Below, one piece after another: positions 10,994-20,114 of a DNA stretch of 64,000 nucleotides. The DNA lies in NCBI RefSeq assembly GCF_003056305.1, contig NZ_PYVX01000005.1, positions 62,001-126,000 of the forward strand, given 5' to 3'. Position numbers and translations under genes: made by a program. Position 1 is the first letter of the stretch. The number at the start of each line of letters is the position of its first letter. The notes under the pieces were generated by a model, which did no database searches, was not told the origin of the DNA, and saw only the letters and a program-made list of their open reading frames with translations. This DNA comes from Halomonas denitrificans (GTDB lineage: Bacteria > Pseudomonadota > Gammaproteobacteria > Pseudomonadales > Halomonadaceae).

Positions 10994-12060
10994 GGGGCTC
11001 TCCTCGTGGATGATGGCTCGGGGGCGTCGGCCAGGCTGCCCCGGGGCAGCTGCATGGTCAGGCAGTGCAGGCTGCCATGCTGGCGAATCACGCTCAGGCA
11101 GTCGATGGGAATGATGTCGCGACCCGGGAAGGCGCCGGCCAGGGCGCCGAGCGCCCGGCTGTCGGCGGCGTCGCCGTAGGTCGGGACCAGCACCGCGCCG
11201 TTGATGATCAGGAAGTTGGCGTAGGTGGCGGGCAGGCGGTGCCCGTCCACCGGGTCGTGGCAGGCGCGCGGCCAGGGCAGGGGCACCAGCCGGTAGGGCT
11301 CGCCATCGGCGCGGCGCAGGGCCTTGAGCTCCGCCTCCATGGCCGCGAGCGCAGGATAGTGGGGGTCGGCCGGGTCGTCGCAGCGCACGTAGGCCAGCGT
11401 CGCCGGGTCGCAGAAGCGCACCAAGGTATCGACATGGCTGTCGGTGTCGTCGCCTTCCAGGTGGCCGTGGGCCAGCCACAGCACCCGCGAGATGCCGAGC
11501 TCCTGCTTGAGACGCGCCTCCATGGCCGCCCGGTCGAGCCCGGGATTGCGGTTGGGGTTGAGCAGGCAGGCCTCGGTGGTCAGCAGGGTGCCATCGCCGT
11601 CGGTCTCGATGGCGCCGCCCTCCAGCACCAGGTCGTGTGAGGCGACCGGGCAGGCGAAGGCGCCGGCCTCGGCCAGGCGCCGGGTCAGGGTGTTGTCCCG
11701 GGCGGCCTCGTACTTGCCGCCCCAGCCGGTGAAGACGTAGTCGAGCAGCCGCGGCGCATCCCCCTCGGCCACGGCGATCGGGCCGTGGTCCCGCGCCCAG
11801 GTGTCGTCGGCCGGGGCGACCATCAGCCGCAGGCGGGCGGGGTCGACGCCGAGGCAGGCGAAGCGATGGGTCAGGTGGCTGCGGGTGGCCGCGTCCGGGA
11901 CGGCGATCAGCACCGCCTGATAGCGAGCGATGGCCACCACCATGGCCTCCAGGGTCGCCTCGATGCGTTCGAGCAGGGGCGCCCAGTCGCTGTCGGGGCC
12001 GGGCCAGGTGAGTTGCACGGCATCCTGGGGATGCCATTCGGGGAGCAGGCGATGGGCCAT
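10990..12060 (-). CDS. aguA: Agmatine deiminase AguA
   Basis: Converts agmatine to N-carbamoylputrescine and ammonia. Starting at ATG 12060 (MAHRLLPEW) gives 356 residues of the guanidino-modifying (peptidyl-arginine-deiminase-like) fold. The nucleophile is C333 in GSLHCLTMQ, with WARDHGP near residue 90, GGAIETDG near 150 and HLEGDDTDSH near 200 supplying other active-site positions. A TTG at 12093 would add 11 residues but has no family support. It is the first gene of the aguA-aguB pair and diverges from lolC across 143 bp. Confidence 0.95.
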   Translation of the reverse strand: MAHRLLPEWHPQDAVQLTWPGPDSDWAPLLERIEATLEAMVVAIARYQAVLIAVPDAATRSHLTHRFACLGVDPARLRLMVAPADDTWARDHGPIAVAEGDAPRLLDYVFTGWGGKYEAARDNTLTRRLAEAGAFACPVASHDLVLEGGAIETDGDGTLLTTEACLLNPNRNPGLDRAAMEARLKQELGISRVLWLAHGHLEGDDTDSHVDTLVRFCDPATLAYVRCDDPADPHYPALAAMEAELKALRRADGEPYRLVPLPWPRACHDPVDGHRLPATYANFLIINGAVLVPTYGDAADSRALGALAGAFPGRDIIPIDCLSVIRQHGSLHCLTMQLPRGSLADAPEPSSTRRAP

Positions 12061-12111
12061 TAGGCGAGTCTCGTGCGGGTCGTGACGGCGCAATGTAGGC
12101 CGCCGTCGTCA

Positions 12112-12124
12112 ATGATGCAATCAT
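12112..12124. promoter_or_regulatory. Short palindrome between aguA and lolC
   Basis: ATGAT-GCA-ATCAT, a perfect 5-3-5 inverted repeat in the divergent region. It could be an operator for the agmatine genes (AguR-type control is known in Pseudomonas, but I cannot assign this site to it). No strong promoter hexamers are visible around it. Confidence 0.3.
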
Positions 12125-12203
12125 CGCGCAAGCACCCACCGGCGGCGATGCAGGCGCGGGCAAAAAACCGTACCATGGGCGCCCGCCGACAAGGAACGTT
12201 CTC

Positions 12204-13445
12204 ATGCTCGACCGTCTCCCCTTCCTGATCGGGTTGCGCTACGTGCGGGCCAAGCGTCGCAACCACTTCATCTCCTTCATCTCGCTGACCTCCATGCTGG
12301 GCCTCATGCTCGGGGTCGCGGTGCTCATCCTGGTGCTCTCCGTGATGAACGGCTTCGACCATGAGCTGCGCACCCGGGTGCTCGGCATGGTGCCGCACAC
12401 CAAGATCGAGTCGCCGGGCGGGCTCACCGACTGGCAGCCCCTGGCCGAGCGCCTCGTCGAGCGCGAGCGGGTGGTCGGCGCCGCCCCCTACGTGGAGCAG
12501 CAGGGTATGTTCTCGGTAGGCGGCCGCAACGAGGGCGCCATGGTCAACGGCATCGATCCCGCCTGGGAGAGCCGCGTGTCGATCGTCGACGAGCACATGC
12601 GCCAGGGCCGCCTCGACGACCTGGAGGCCGGCGAGTGGAACGTGGTGCTGGGCTCGATCCTGGCCCGTCGCCTGGGCGTCGGGGTGGGCGATCGTGTCAC
12701 CCTGCTGGTGCCCGAGGCCTCGATCACCCCGGCCGGGGTCTTCCCCCGGCTCAAGCGTTTCACGGTGAGCGGCATCTTCAGCGTCGGTGCCGACCTCGAC
12801 GCCGCCCTGGCCTATGCCCACATCGAGGACATGCAGACCCTGGCGCGCCTGGGCGACGCCGTGGGCGGCCTGCGGCTGGAGCTCGACGACCTCTTCGCCG
12901 CCGGCAGCGAGACCCGCGCCATCATCAACGAGCTCGGGCCCGGCTACCGGGGGCTCGACTGGACCTACTCCCACGGCAACCTCTTCCAGGCGATCCAGAT
13001 GGAGAAGCGCATGATCGCGCTGCTGCTGACGGTGATCATCGCCGTGGCGGCCTTCAACATCGTCTCCACCTTGGTGATGGTGGTCACCGACAAGCGGGCC
13101 GACATCGCCATCCTGCGCACCATCGGCGCCACCCCGCGCTCGATCATGGGCATCTTCATCGTCCAGGGGCTGGCGATCGGCGTGATCGGCATCCTGGTCG
13201 GCGTCACCCTGGGCGTGCTGCTGGCGCTCACCGTGTCGGACCTGATCGGCTGGGTGGAGAGCACCTTCGGCATCCACTTCCTCGATGCCGGCGTCTACTT
13301 CATCAGCGAGCTGCCGTCGCGGCTGATCTGGTCCGACGTGCGCAACATCGTCGCCGCGGCCTTCATCCTGACCTTCCTCTCGACCCTCTATCCGGCCTGG
13401 CGGGCCGCGCGGGTCCAGCCTGCCGAGGTACTGCGCTATGAGTGA
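12204..13445 (+). CDS. lolC: Lipoprotein-releasing system permease, LolC/LolE family
   Basis: Inner-membrane subunit of the ABC transporter that extracts outer-membrane lipoproteins and hands them to LolA. The 413 residues have the typical order: an N-terminal membrane segment (about 24-48, LTSMLGLMLGVAVLILVLSV), a large periplasmic domain (about 50-265), and three C-terminal segments (about 272-300, 313-345, 375-400) of the MacB/FtsX type. AAGGAAC precedes the ATG. Only one permease gene is present beside lolD, so either lolE lies elsewhere or the protein acts as a homodimer; the sequence does not decide. Confidence 0.93.
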   Translation: MLDRLPFLIGLRYVRAKRRNHFISFISLTSMLGLMLGVAVLILVLSVMNGFDHELRTRVLGMVPHTKIESPGGLTDWQPLAERLVERERVVGAAPYVEQQGMFSVGGRNEGAMVNGIDPAWESRVSIVDEHMRQGRLDDLEAGEWNVVLGSILARRLGVGVGDRVTLLVPEASITPAGVFPRLKRFTVSGIFSVGADLDAALAYAHIEDMQTLARLGDAVGGLRLELDDLFAAGSETRAIINELGPGYRGLDWTYSHGNLFQAIQMEKRMIALLLTVIIAVAAFNIVSTLVMVVTDKRADIAILRTIGATPRSIMGIFIVQGLAIGVIGILVGVTLGVLLALTVSDLIGWVESTFGIHFLDAGVYFISELPSRLIWSDVRNIVAAAFILTFLSTLYPAWRAARVQPAEVLRYE

Positions 13446-14175
13446 CACGGCCATGACGCCACGAACCGATGCCGCCAACCGAGCGGGGCAGGTGATGCTC
13501 GAGTGCACGGACCTGACCCGCGTCTATCGCGAGGGGCCGCGGGATCTGACCGTGCTGGACGGCCTGGAGATGCGGGTGCAGGCCGGCGAGCGGGTCGCCG
13601 TGGTCGGCAGCTCCGGCTCCGGCAAGACCACGCTCCTGAACCTGCTGGGCGGGCTGGATCAGCCGAGCCGCGGCGAGGTGTGCATCGCCGGCGAATCGCT
13701 GCGGGCGCTCAACGACGCCGATCTGGGGCGCTTTCGCAACCGTCACATCGGCTTCGTCTACCAGTTCCACCACCTGCTGGCGGAGTTCACGGCGCTGGAG
13801 AACGCGGCGCTGCCGCTGATCGTGCGCGGCCAGCGCAAGCGCCACGCCGAGGCGCGCGCCCGGGAGCTGCTCGAGCGCGTCGGCATGGCCGAGCGGGCCG
13901 ATCACAAGCCGGGCGAGCTCTCCGGGGGTGAGCGCCAGCGGGTGGCCATCGCCCGGGGGCTGGTCACCGACCCCAGCCTGATGCTGATGGACGAGCCCAC
14001 CGGCAACCTCGACCAGACCACCGCGGCGAGCATCCTCGCGCTGATGGACGAGCTGGCGGCCAGCGCCGCCTGCGCCTTCGTGATCGTCACCCATGATCCG
14101 GGCCTCGCCGCCCACCAGGATCGGGTGCTCAAGCTCGACGGCGGGCGCCTGGTCGAGGAGCCACCCCGCGCCTGA
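13438..14175 (+). CDS. lolD: Lipoprotein-releasing system ATP-binding protein LolD
   Basis: ATPase of the Lol extraction complex at the cytoplasmic face. 245 residues with Walker A GSSGSGKT at 57-64, the signature ELSGGERQR near 159-167, Walker B LMLMDEP and an H-loop HDPG. The start overlaps the lolC end by 8 bp, so translation is coupled. The Q-loop region reads FVYQFHHLLAEFTALEN, characteristic of LolD. A perfect palindrome follows the gene. Confidence 0.96.
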   Translation: MSDTAMTPRTDAANRAGQVMLECTDLTRVYREGPRDLTVLDGLEMRVQAGERVAVVGSSGSGKTTLLNLLGGLDQPSRGEVCIAGESLRALNDADLGRFRNRHIGFVYQFHHLLAEFTALENAALPLIVRGQRKRHAEARARELLERVGMAERADHKPGELSGGERQRVAIARGLVTDPSLMLMDEPTGNLDQTTAASILALMDELAASAACAFVIVTHDPGLAAHQDRVLKLDGGRLVEEPPRA

Positions 14176-14198
14176 ACCCATCCGGTGGGGCGATGCAG

Positions 14199-14228
14199 CA
14201 GCGGCCGGCGCCATGGCGCCGGCCGCTG
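14199..14228. terminator. Perfect 30-bp palindrome, lolD / DUF2062 terminator
   Basis: 14199-14212 pairs completely with 14215-14228 around an AT centre, between the convergent lolD and the minus-strand DUF2062 gene. It has no long T-run, so it is probably a G/C-rich bidirectional terminator. Confidence 0.75.
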
Positions 14229-14238
14229 GCGTTTGGCA

Positions 14239-14781
14239 TCACGGTTCCTGGGCGGCCTCGCGCGAACGGCGGCGACGGCGGGTGCGCTCGCGCCAGCTGC
14301 GCGACACCTGCCAGCGCCAGATCAGGCGAATCGTCAGGTTGGCAAGCGCAGCGGTGACCACCGCCGCCACCAGCGACCCCAGCGCCAGCGCCGGCAGGAT
14401 CTCCACCAGCTGCTCGGCGATCCACTGGGTGGAGATGCGCTCCGGCGCCGGGCGGACCGGGGTGTCCAGCAGCCAGGCGCCCAGGCGATAGTTGCCGAAG
14501 AAGATCAGCGGCATGGTCAGGGGGTTGGTGATCCACACCAGGCCGATCGACAGCGGCAGGTTGCAGCGCGCGAGCCAGGCGCCCAGCGCGGCCACCAGCA
14601 TCTGGAAGGGGATCGGCAGCAGGGCGCTGAACAGCCCCACGGAGAAGGCGTTGGCCACGCTGCGACGCGTCAGCACCCACAGCGAGGGGTTGCCGATCAG
14701 GTGGCCGACCATGCGCAGGGAGCGCCGGCGCCGGAGGGCATCGGGATGGGGCAGGTAGCGCTGCAGGAGTCTGCGCGGCAT
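14239..14781 (-). CDS. DUF2062 inner-membrane protein
   Basis: 180 residues. A short basic N-terminus (MPRRLLQRYLPHPDALRRRR) is followed by hydrophobic segments at roughly 44-68 (AFSVGLFSALLPIPFQMLVAALGAWL), 76-98 (SIGLVWITNPLTMPLIFFGNY) and 128-152 (ILPALALGSLVAAVVTAALANL), and a strongly basic tail. IPFQM and the WITNPLTMPLIFF segment are DUF2062 hallmarks. The biochemical role is unknown. Its position between lolD and comEC is the one seen in Pseudomonas. It diverges from comEC (122 bp apart). Confidence 0.85.
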   Translation of the reverse strand: MPRRLLQRYLPHPDALRRRRSLRMVGHLIGNPSLWVLTRRSVANAFSVGLFSALLPIPFQMLVAALGAWLARCNLPLSIGLVWITNPLTMPLIFFGNYRLGAWLLDTPVRPAPERISTQWIAEQLVEILPALALGSLVAAVVTAALANLTIRLIWRWQVSRSWRERTRRRRRSREAAQEP

Positions 14782-14903
14782 GAAGACGAGCTCGCGGCGT
14801 CGAAACCCGAGCTATTATCCATAGAAGTCGCCCGCCTCGCCATGATGCGTCTCGCCGACGCGACGGAGGGCGAGGCGCCCGCCCGCCGTTCAGGGACGAC
14901 ATC

Positions 14904-17201
14904 ATGCCGCTGGGTCTGGCCCTGCCCCTGGCGCTCGCCGTGCTCCTCGGCGTGCTGGGAGGCCATCTTGCCGCGCCGGGCAGCGCCGAGCTGTTCGCCC
15001 TGGCCTGCCTGGCGGCCCTGGCCGGGCGCCGTCCGCGTCTCGCGCTGGGGCTGCTGGTGGCGGCGCTGGTCGCCGGGCAGCTGCTCACGCTGCGCGGTGG
15101 CGAACTCGCCCCCGGCCTGACCCGCCAGGACCTGCGCCTCGAGGGGCGACTGGTCGAGGTGCGTCGCGACGCGCGACTCTCCCGCCTGATCATGGCGGTG
15201 GACGCGTGTCGCGCCGCGACGAACGAGCTGCCGGCCTGTGATGACCTGACGCGGGTGCGTCTTTCCTTCTTCGAGGCCCCCGACCTGGTGGCCGGCGAGC
15301 GCTGGGCGCTGTCGGTGCGCCTGCGCCCTCCGTCCGGCTTCGCCAATCCGGGCGGTTTCGACTTCGGCGCCTGGCTGCGGCGGGAGGGCATCCAGGCCAG
15401 CGGCTACGTGCGTCGCGACCCGCCGCCGGTCAGGCTCGCCGAGGCCGGACTCTCGCTTGGCCGACTGGCCCTCGAACACCTCGACGCCCAGGCGCTGGCG
15501 CCGCGCCAGGCGCGCTGGCTGGCGGCGCTGACCCTGGGGGCGAGCGAGCGCCTTGAACGTGCCGACTGGGACCTGCTCAACGCCAGCGGCACCACCCACC
15601 TGGTGGTGATCTCCGGCCTCCACGTCGGGCTGGTGGCGACCTTCGCCCTGTGGCTTGCGCGCGGCGCGGCCCGGCTGGTCGCGCCCGGGGCCTGGCGGCT
15701 GGCGGTCTGGCCCTGGTGGGTCGCCGCCGCCTCGGCGGTGGGCTATGCCGGCCTCGCCGGGCTGGAGCCGCCGGCGCTACGCGCCATGATCATGACCCTG
15801 GTGGGGCTCTGGGTGGCCAGCGGGCGCCACGCGCCCGGTCCCTGGCAGGGCTGGTGGCTGGCGCTGGGGCTGGTGCTCGTGGTCGACCCGCTCTCGGCCT
15901 GGCGGCCCGGCCTCTGGCTGTCGTTTTCCGCCGTGGCGCTGCTGATCCTGATCTGGCAGGGGAGGGCCCGCCCGCGTGGCCTGGGCGGCTGGCTATGGGC
16001 GCTGGTGCGCACCCAGCTGCTGCTGGCGCCGCTGATGGGCGCCGCCGTGCTGCTGGCCTTCGACCGGCTGGCCCCCACGGCGCCGCTGATCAACCTGGTC
16101 GCCGTGCCCCTGGTCAGCACGCTGCTGGTGCCTCTCGGGCTGCTCGGCTGGCTCACCGCCTGGCTGCCCCCGCTCTCGGCGCTCTGCTGGCGCCTGTTCG
16201 GCTGGCTGGTGGAGGCCCTGGCCACGCTGCTCGAGCTGGCGGTCGCCTGGCGGCCGCTGTGGGAGCCGGAGCCGGCGTGGGTGGTGCCGCTCGGCCTGGC
16301 GCTGGGGCTGGGCGGCCTCGTGTGGGCGCTGCCGGGGCTCGCGATGCGCCTGCGCCTGGCGGCCACGGCGGCTCTGCTGCTGGTGCCGCTGGGCCTGCCG
16401 GCCCCGTCGCCGGTGCTCGCCGAGGGGCAGCTGCGGGTGCGGGTGCACGACGTGGGGCAGGGCCAGCTGATCGAGCTGCGCACCGCCGGCTATCGCGCCC
16501 TCTATGACACCGGGCCGCGCTTCGCCTCGGGCTTCATGCCGCTGGCCGGGCTGTGGCCGCCGGGCCAGCGCTTCGACGAGGTCATCGTCAGCCACGCCGA
16601 CCAGGACCATGCCGGCGGCCTGCCGGCACTGCGCGATGCGCACCAGGTGGGGCGACTCCTGACGCCTCCCGGCGAGGCCCTGGGGCTGCCGGCCAGGCCC
16701 TGCACGGCGGGCCACCGCTGGCGGCGCGACGGGGTCAGCTTTCGCATCCTCTGGCCGCCTTCGGACACCGCCGAGCTCTCCGCCAACGATCGCTCCTGCG
16801 TCCTTCTGGTGCGCGCCGGCGACCAGCGGCTGCTGATCACCGGGGACGTCGGACGCGGCGCCGAGCGGCGCTTCCTCGATGAGGTAGCGGCGGGGATCAC
16901 GCTGCTGGTGGCGGGTCACCACGGCAGCGCCACCAGCTCCGGGCCTGCCCTGGTGAGGCGCCTGGCCCCGCGCCACGTGATCTTCAGCGCGGCGCGCCAC
17001 AACGCCTTCGGCCATCCGACGGATCGCGTCGTTCGCCGCTTCCGGGCGGTGGGCAGCTGCCTCTGGAGTACCGCCCAGGACGGCGCCGTGACCCTCTGGC
17101 TCGGCGACGACGCGCCGCCGGGGATCCTCGCCGAGCGGCCTTCCGCCTGGCGGCTCGGCGGTGTCGGTGGCGGCTGCCTTGCGTTAGAATCGCCCCACTG
17201 A
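14904..17201 (+). CDS. comEC: DNA uptake channel protein ComEC/Rec2
   Basis: Inner-membrane channel for single-stranded DNA in natural transformation. The 765 residues comprise an N-terminal membrane anchor (about 1-60), a soluble OB-like domain (65-170), a competence-domain membrane core of many helices (about 215-490, opening with SGTTHLVVISGLHVGLVATF) and a C-terminal metallo-beta-lactamase-like domain. The latter keeps DVGQGQ and the metal motif H564-A-D566-Q-D568-H569-AGG, so it may be catalytic. Start supported by AGGGA upstream. It suggests competence potential, as does pilZ further along. Confidence 0.94.
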   Translation: MPLGLALPLALAVLLGVLGGHLAAPGSAELFALACLAALAGRRPRLALGLLVAALVAGQLLTLRGGELAPGLTRQDLRLEGRLVEVRRDARLSRLIMAVDACRAATNELPACDDLTRVRLSFFEAPDLVAGERWALSVRLRPPSGFANPGGFDFGAWLRREGIQASGYVRRDPPPVRLAEAGLSLGRLALEHLDAQALAPRQARWLAALTLGASERLERADWDLLNASGTTHLVVISGLHVGLVATFALWLARGAARLVAPGAWRLAVWPWWVAAASAVGYAGLAGLEPPALRAMIMTLVGLWVASGRHAPGPWQGWWLALGLVLVVDPLSAWRPGLWLSFSAVALLILIWQGRARPRGLGGWLWALVRTQLLLAPLMGAAVLLAFDRLAPTAPLINLVAVPLVSTLLVPLGLLGWLTAWLPPLSALCWRLFGWLVEALATLLELAVAWRPLWEPEPAWVVPLGLALGLGGLVWALPGLAMRLRLAATAALLLVPLGLPAPSPVLAEGQLRVRVHDVGQGQLIELRTAGYRALYDTGPRFASGFMPLAGLWPPGQRFDEVIVSHADQDHAGGLPALRDAHQVGRLLTPPGEALGLPARPCTAGHRWRRDGVSFRILWPPSDTAELSANDRSCVLLVRAGDQRLLITGDVGRGAERRFLDEVAAGITLLVAGHHGSATSSGPALVRRLAPRHVIFSAARHNAFGHPTDRVVRRFRAVGSCLWSTAQDGAVTLWLGDDAPPGILAERPSAWRLGGVGGGCLALESPH
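17185..17190 (+). promoter_or_regulatory. Possible -10 element upstream of exbB
   Basis: TAGAAT preceded by TTGCGT and followed by CGCC, inside the comEC 3' end and 50 bp before exbB. The same GCGTTAGAAT string occurs before rluC (27740-27749). No convincing -35 is seen, so this is tentative. Confidence 0.3.
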
Positions 17202-17239
17202 TGCCGGCCCGCGGGCCGGCCACACCCGGGGAGAACGCC

Positions 17240-17953
17240 ATGGACATGATGGATGCCCTGATCGCCGGCGGCTGGCTGATGGTGCCGCTGCTGGGCTGCT
17301 CGCTGCTGGCCTCGGTGATCATCATCGAGCGCCTGTGGACCCTGCGCGCGCGCCGCATCGCCCCCCGGGGGCTCGGCCAGGAGGTCTGCCAGCTGGTGGC
17401 GCGCGGCCAGGTCAACCTCTACTGGCTGGAGGCGCACTCGCCGCTGGGCGGCGTGCTCGCCGCCGGGCTGCGCAATGCGCGGCTCGGCCATGAGCAGGTG
17501 CGCGCCCGGCTGCAGGAGGCGGCGACCGCGGTTATCCATGACATGGAGCGCTTCCTGAGCCCGCTGGGCACCATCGCCGCGATCACCCCGCTGATCGGCC
17601 TGCTGGGCACCGTGGTGGGCATGATCGAGGTTTTCGCGGTGATCGTCAGCGGCGACGGGGCGAGCCGCACGGCGGATCTCGCCGGCGGCATCTCCCGCGC
17701 CCTTGTGACCACCGCGGCTGGCCTGACCGTGGCGATTCCCGCGCTGATGTTCCACCGCTACTTCCAGCGCCGGGTCGAGGACATCACCGTGCGCATGGAG
17801 GAGCAGGCCAGCCAGGTGGTCGAGTACCTCGCCCACTATCCGGGGGAGCTGGTGCTGGCCGAGCGCCGCGCCGACGAGGCCCATCCGGGCCCGCGCGGTG
17901 ACGAGCGTCGCGAGGCGGACGGGCGCACCGCGCCGCGGGTGACGCCGTCGTGA
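17240..17953 (+). CDS. exbB: MotA/TolQ/ExbB-family proton channel protein
   Basis: Starting at ATG 17240 (GGGGAGA upstream) gives 237 residues. Three membrane segments are visible: about 10-30 (GGWLMVPLLGCSLLASVIII), 108-130 (PLGTIAAITPLIGLLGTVVGMI) and 155-180 (ISRALVTTAAGLTVAIPALMF). The G-T-V-x-G-M-I motif is diagnostic of ExbB/TolQ. With the following ExbD it would use the proton gradient to energise TonB or a Tol-type process. An exbBD pair ahead of msbA-lpxK is usual in Pseudomonas and Halomonas, so it need not serve the distant siderophore receptors, although it could. Confidence 0.9.
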   Translation: MDMMDALIAGGWLMVPLLGCSLLASVIIIERLWTLRARRIAPRGLGQEVCQLVARGQVNLYWLEAHSPLGGVLAAGLRNARLGHEQVRARLQEAATAVIHDMERFLSPLGTIAAITPLIGLLGTVVGMIEVFAVIVSGDGASRTADLAGGISRALVTTAAGLTVAIPALMFHRYFQRRVEDITVRMEEQASQVVEYLAHYPGELVLAERRADEAHPGPRGDERREADGRTAPRVTPS

Positions 17954-18372
17954 GATTCCCCCGGCGACGACGCGATCCGGTGGAGGTCAACCTCACGCCG
18001 CTGATCGACGTGGTCTTCCTGCTGCTGATCTTCTTCATGGTCTCGACCACCTTCGAGACCCGCCAGGCGCTGGAGCTCGAGCTGCCCGAGAGCGCCAGCG
18101 GTCAGCCGATGGAGGCCGCGCCGGTGACGCTGGTGGTCACGGCGGCGGGCGAGTATCGCCTGGGCGAGCGGGTCCATACGGCCGCGAGCCTGGGCGAGGC
18201 CCTGGCGGCACAGGCCGAACAGGCCCGCGAACACGGCCTCGTGGTCGAGGCCGACGGGCGGGCCGCCCATGCCGACGTGGTACGCGCGCTGGACCGGGCC
18301 GCCGGTCTCGAGATCCGGCACGTGCGCATCGCCACCGAGGCCGTTGCAACCCCTCAAGCGGAGACACCGTGA
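17950..18372 (+). CDS. exbD: ExbD/TolR-family biopolymer transport protein
   Basis: 140 residues: a basic N-terminus, one membrane segment (about 16-36, LTPLIDVVFLLLIFFMVSTTF) containing the essential Asp of the LIDVVF motif (proton path), and a periplasmic domain. It begins with GTG overlapping the exbB stop as GTGA and ends overlapping msbA in the same way, so all three are translationally coupled. Partner of the preceding ExbB in an inner-membrane stator complex. Confidence 0.92.
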   Translation: MRFPRRRRDPVEVNLTPLIDVVFLLLIFFMVSTTFETRQALELELPESASGQPMEAAPVTLVVTAAGEYRLGERVHTAASLGEALAAQAEQAREHGLVVEADGRAAHADVVRALDRAAGLEIRHVRIATEAVATPQAETP

Positions 18373-20114
18373 TCGAACATTCCGGCTGGACCCTCTACAA
18401 GCGCCTGCTGGCCTACGTGAAGCCCCACTGGCGCGCCTTCGCCCTGGCGATCCTCGGCTACGTGATCTATGCCGCCTCGAGCACGGCGCTGGCCGAGATG
18501 ATGAAGCGACTGATCGACGGCATCCAGAACCCGGACGCCAACTTCCGACTGTTCTTGCCGCTGTTCGTGGTGGGCATGTTCGCGGCGCGCGGCCTCGGCA
18601 CCTTCCTCGGCACCTACTTCATGAGCAGCGTGGCCAGGAACCTGGTCCATGCGCTGCGCTGCGACGTCTTCAACCACATGCTGCACCTGCCGGGACGCTT
18701 CTTCGACGCCCACTCCTCGGGCCACCTGATCTCCCGGGTCACCTACCACGTCGAGCAGGTCACCGGGGCCGCCACCAAGGCGGTCACCATCCTGCTGCGC
18801 GAGGGGCTCTTCGTGGTCGGCTTAATCGCCTACCTGCTGTGGACCAACTGGATGCTGACCCTGCTGTTCCTGGCGGTGACCCCGCTGATCGGCGGGGTGG
18901 TCAGCTATGCCAGCAAGCGCTTCCGGCGCATCTCCCGGCGCATCCAGCGCTCCATGGGTGAGGTCACCCACGTGGCCGCCGAGGCGCTGTCCGGCTACCG
19001 GGTGGTGCGCACCCACGGCGCCGAGACCTTCGAGAAGGCCCGCTTCGCCGAGGCCAGCGAGGTCAACCGTCGCCAGAGCATGAAGGAAGCGCTGACCAAG
19101 GCCACCAGCACGCCGGTGATCCAGCTGATGGTGGCGGTGTCGCTGGCGGTGCTGGTGTGGCTGGCCATGTCGCCGGCGCTGATGGCGGACATGACCCCCG
19201 GCGAGTTCGTCGCCTTCATCACCGCGGCCTCGCTGATGGCCAAGCCGGTCCGCCAGCTCACCGAGATCAACGCCACCATCCAGAAGGGCATCGCCGCCGC
19301 CGGCGAGCTCTTCGGGCTGCTCGAGGAGCCCCCCGAGCGCGACACCGGGACCCTGGACCCCGGTCGCCTGGAGGGGCGGGTCCGCTTCGAGGGGGTGCGC
19401 TTCGCCTACGGCGACGACCAGCCCGAGGTGCTCAAGGGCATCGACCTGGAGGTCGCGCCCGGCGAGATGGTCGCCATCGTGGGCCGCTCCGGCAGCGGCA
19501 AGTCGACCCTGGTCGGCCTGCTGCCGCGTTTCTACCGTCCAACGGCAGGGCGGCTCTTGATCGACGGGGTGGAGCAGGGCGAGTACCGCCTGGCCCCGTT
19601 GCGCCGCCAGATCGCCCTGGTCTCCCAGCAGGTCACGCTGTTCAACGCGACCATCGCCGACAACATCGCCTACGGCGTGACGGACGCCGACCCCGCGGAC
19701 ATCGAGGCCGCCGCCCGCGCCGCCCATGCCCACGAGTTCATCGAGCGCATGCCCCACGGCTACGACAGCGTGGTGGGGGAGAACGGCGTGATGCTCTCCG
19801 GCGGCCAGCGCCAGCGCCTGGCCATCGCCCGGGCGATCTTCAAGGATGCGCCGCTGCTGGTGCTCGACGAGGCGACCTCGGCGCTGGATACCGAATCCGA
19901 GCGCCACATCCAGGCGGCCCTCGAGGAGGTGTGTCGCGGCCGGACGACCTTCGTCATCGCCCACCGCCTCTCGACCATCGAGCGGGCCGATCGCATCCTG
20001 GTGATGGAGCAGGGCGAGATCGTCGAGCAGGGCTCCCATGAGGAACTGCTGGCCCGCGACGGCGCCTACGCGGCGCTGCACCGCCTGCAGTTCCAGGAGT
20101 CCGGGCCGGCATGA
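18369..20114 (+). CDS. msbA: Lipid A export ATP-binding/permease protein MsbA
   Basis: Flips core-lipid A across the inner membrane. The 581 residues hold an N-terminal six-helix exporter domain (about 15-315) and a C-terminal ATPase with Walker A GRSGSGKS at 372-379, signature [15 protein letters not shown] and Walker [13 protein letters not shown]. The GTG start overlaps exbD (GTGA) and the stop overlaps lpxK (ATGA), placing it in a lipid A operon. The length matches E. coli MsbA (582). Confidence 0.95.
   Translation: MIEHSGWTLYKRLLAYVKPHWRAFALAILGYVIYAASSTALAEMMKRLIDGIQNPDANFRLFLPLFVVGMFAARGLGTFLGTYFMSSVARNLVHALRCDVFNHMLHLPGRFFDAHSSGHLISRVTYHVEQVTGAATKAVTILLREGLFVVGLIAYLLWTNWMLTLLFLAVTPLIGGVVSYASKRFRRISRRIQRSMGEVTHVAAEALSGYRVVRTHGAETFEKARFAEASEVNRRQSMKEALTKATSTPVIQLMVAVSLAVLVWLAMSPALMADMTPGEFVAFITAASLMAKPVRQLTEINATIQKGIAAAGELFGLLEEPPERDTGTLDPGRLEGRVRFEGVRFAYGDDQPEVLKGIDLEVAPGEMVAIVGRSGSGKSTLVGLLPRFYRPTAGRLLIDGVEQGEYRLAPLRRQIALVSQQVTLFNATIADNIAYGVTDADPADIEAAARAAHAHEFIERMPHGYDSVVGENGVMLSGGQRQRLAIARAIFKDAPLLVLDEATSALDTESERHIQAALEEVCRGRTTFVIAHRLSTIERADRILVMEQGEIVEQGSHEELLARDGAYAALHRLQFQESGPA

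Noticed and set aside
10994..12205. Upstream extension that would make AguB a 704-residue protein
   Set aside because: The extra part is aguA read in a wrong frame and is Arg/Pro-rich; the AguB family begins at MTRTLKAGLVQQ.
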